Assembly: GCA_013042255.1 (NCBI GenBank)
Contig: JABDQK010000135.1
Coordinates: forward strand, 1 to 5,969
DNA: 5,969 nucleotides
DNA from: Flavobacteriaceae bacterium
GTDB taxonomy: Bacteria > Bacteroidota > Bacteroidia > Flavobacteriales > Flavobacteriaceae
Direction of reading: 5' to 3'
Part shown: piece by piece, positions 4,900 through 5,969 of the stretch
Layout of the letters: every line of letters starts with the position of its first letter
How positions within the stretch are numbered: the stretch's first letter is position 1
Notes under the pieces: generated by a model
Seen by the model: only the letters and a program-made list of their open reading frames with translations
Told to the model about the DNA's origin: nothing
The model's database searches: none
Position numbers and translations under genes: made by a program

Positions 4900-5969
4900 A
4901 TGAAAGTCCATAGATCCACACTTAATGTATTTCTTATCTCTCTGATAGCCTGTATGTTATCAGCATGCTCCTCCCTTAAAAATCGAAAAATTGAGAAAGA
5001 CCTGTCTGAGAAGCTAGCGCTGAGTGGTTTTGAGGATCATTTCACAGGATTGTTCATTTATGAACCTGAAACCAAAGACACGCTGTTTTCTGTAAATAAA
5101 CATAAATACTTCACTCCGGCCAGCAATACCAAAATATTTACGCTTTATACGGCTCTTAAAATCCTCGGTGACTCCATTCCATCCCTGCGATTTAAAATAA
5201 GTAGTGACACCGTTTATTTTCAGGGTACAGGGCATCCGGGAAGTTTACATCCCCGGCTGAAGGACAGTAGTATTGTAAGCTTTCTGCAGAACTTTGAGAA
5301 GCTGATTTATATTCCTGCAGCTTTTTCAGAAGGAAGGTTTGGCCCGGGCTGGGCATGGGAAGATTATGAAAGTGCCTTTTCGCCTGAAAGATCCTCCTTT
5401 CCCCTCTACGGAAATGTACTGACTATTCATCGGAGTAAGGAACTAACGGTTATTCCGGAATATTTCCGGGATAGTATCAGCGAAGCTGAATTATCAGGAA
5501 AAAGGCTAGAATACAAGAACATATTTTATGTAGCCGCAACAGACAGAGATAGTCTGAAAATCCCATTTAAAAGCGGGGATAAGCTCACTGTAGATTTGCT
5601 GGAAAGGGCCATAGGAAAACAGGTTATCAAAAGAGAGGTATTTCCGGAAGGGGAATCTAATCTATTGTACGGAGAAACACATTCTGACAGCCTGTACAAA
5701 TTACTCATGGAAGACAGTGATAATTTTGTCGCTGAGCAATTACTTCTGGCATCCTCTGCCGCACTTACCGACACTATTTCTTCCAGCCTTGTAAGGGAAT
5801 TTGTCTTAGACACCTATCTGGCAGATCTTAAAGATCATCCCCGATGGGTAGATGGCTCGGGCCTCTCAAGATATAATTTATTTACTCCGGCCTCCATGGT
5901 GTTTGTGCTTGAAAAACTTTACAAGGAATTCGGGAAAGAGCGCATTTTATCCATCTTCCCCGAAGGAGG
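4900..5969 (+). CDS. dacB: D-alanyl-D-alanine carboxypeptidase/PBP4-like lipoprotein, partial at 3' end
   Basis: The visible 356 residues are the N-terminal bulk of a peptidase family S13 (PBP4) penicillin-binding protein. These enzymes remove the terminal D-Ala from peptidoglycan stem peptides and cleave cross-links in the periplasm. Catalytic motif 1 is S75-N-T-K78 (in TPASNTK, with nucleophile S75 and base K78). Motif 2 is S273-D-N275 (in EDSDNFVAEQLL). The family block VDGSGLSRYNLFTP follows at 317-330. The third K-[ST]-G motif would lie past the window edge. About 195 residues separate motifs 1 and 2, which is room for a PBP4-style inserted domain. The N-terminus is a lipoprotein signal with a good lipobox, LSAC, giving C23; the following SSLKNRK lacks an acidic surface-export signal, so a periplasm-facing anchor is likely. 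An in-frame TAA directly precedes the ATG, so 4900 is the earliest possible start. Truncation is only by the window edge. Confidence 0.9.
   Translation, partial: MKVHRSTLNVFLISLIACMLSACSSLKNRKIEKDLSEKLALSGFEDHFTGLFIYEPETKDTLFSVNKHKYFTPASNTKIFTLYTALKILGDSIPSLRFKISSDTVYFQGTGHPGSLHPRLKDSSIVSFLQNFEKLIYIPAAFSEGRFGPGWAWEDYESAFSPERSSFPLYGNVLTIHRSKELTVIPEYFRDSISEAELSGKRLEYKNIFYVAATDRDSLKIPFKSGDKLTVDLLERAIGKQVIKREVFPEGESNLLYGETHSDSLYKLLMEDSDNFVAEQLLLASSAALTDTISSSLVREFVLDTYLADLKDHPRWVDGSGLSRYNLFTPASMVFVLEKLYKEFGKERILSIFPEG

Noticed and set aside
1..5969. Mobile elements, CRISPR arrays, tRNA/rRNA genes, toxin-antitoxin or defence modules
   Set aside because: I saw no terminal inverted repeats, regular repeat-spacer units, RNA-gene signatures or phage/transposase domains in the readable proteins.

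Overview
The window looks like chromosomal DNA from a Bacteroidota bacterium, most likely a member of the Flavobacteriaceae. Supporting signs are A-rich stretches instead of Shine-Dalgarno sequences ahead of the starts, a lipoprotein whose cysteine is followed by an acidic SNDDE stretch (like the Bacteroidota surface-export signal), a secreted DUF2141-type protein, a Dps of the short-N-terminus type, and moderately AT-rich DNA. This is inferred from sequence character; no marker gene is present to fix the genus.

Layout, left to right. Positions 2-178 are probably the 3' end of an unrecognised + strand gene, followed by about 280 bases with no gene. Then come a 12-TM MFS/GPH-type transporter related to the SLC45 sugar carriers (461-1813), a small secreted DUF2141-like protein (1913-2332) with a strong terminator, and a 155-aa lipoprotein of unknown function (2486-2953). 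A bidirectional terminator separates that lipoprotein from the convergent dps gene (3009-3488, - strand). dps is divergent from oxyR (3585-4523, + strand) across a 96-bp intergenic region that contains a candidate OxyR operator. A second bidirectional terminator lies between oxyR and a convergent 65-aa unknown gene (4576-4773, - strand). That gene is divergent from a D-Ala-D-Ala carboxypeptidase/PBP4-like lipoprotein (4900 to the window end, truncated on the right).

The clearest functional unit is oxyR-dps. The regulator keeps the peroxide-sensing cysteines C199 and C208 plus T100, T129 and H198 at the same numbers as in the proteobacterial proteins. Its neighbour is the iron-storing, peroxide-consuming mini-ferritin that OxyR classically controls. 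The other genes are envelope or transport functions with no evident common pathway. I see no mobile element, CRISPR array, tRNA, rRNA or defence system. The region is mostly ordinary core genome, and the points worth a second look are regulatory (oxyR-dps operator, palindrome before the PBP4 gene, terminators that contain stop codons) and the two unknown small proteins.
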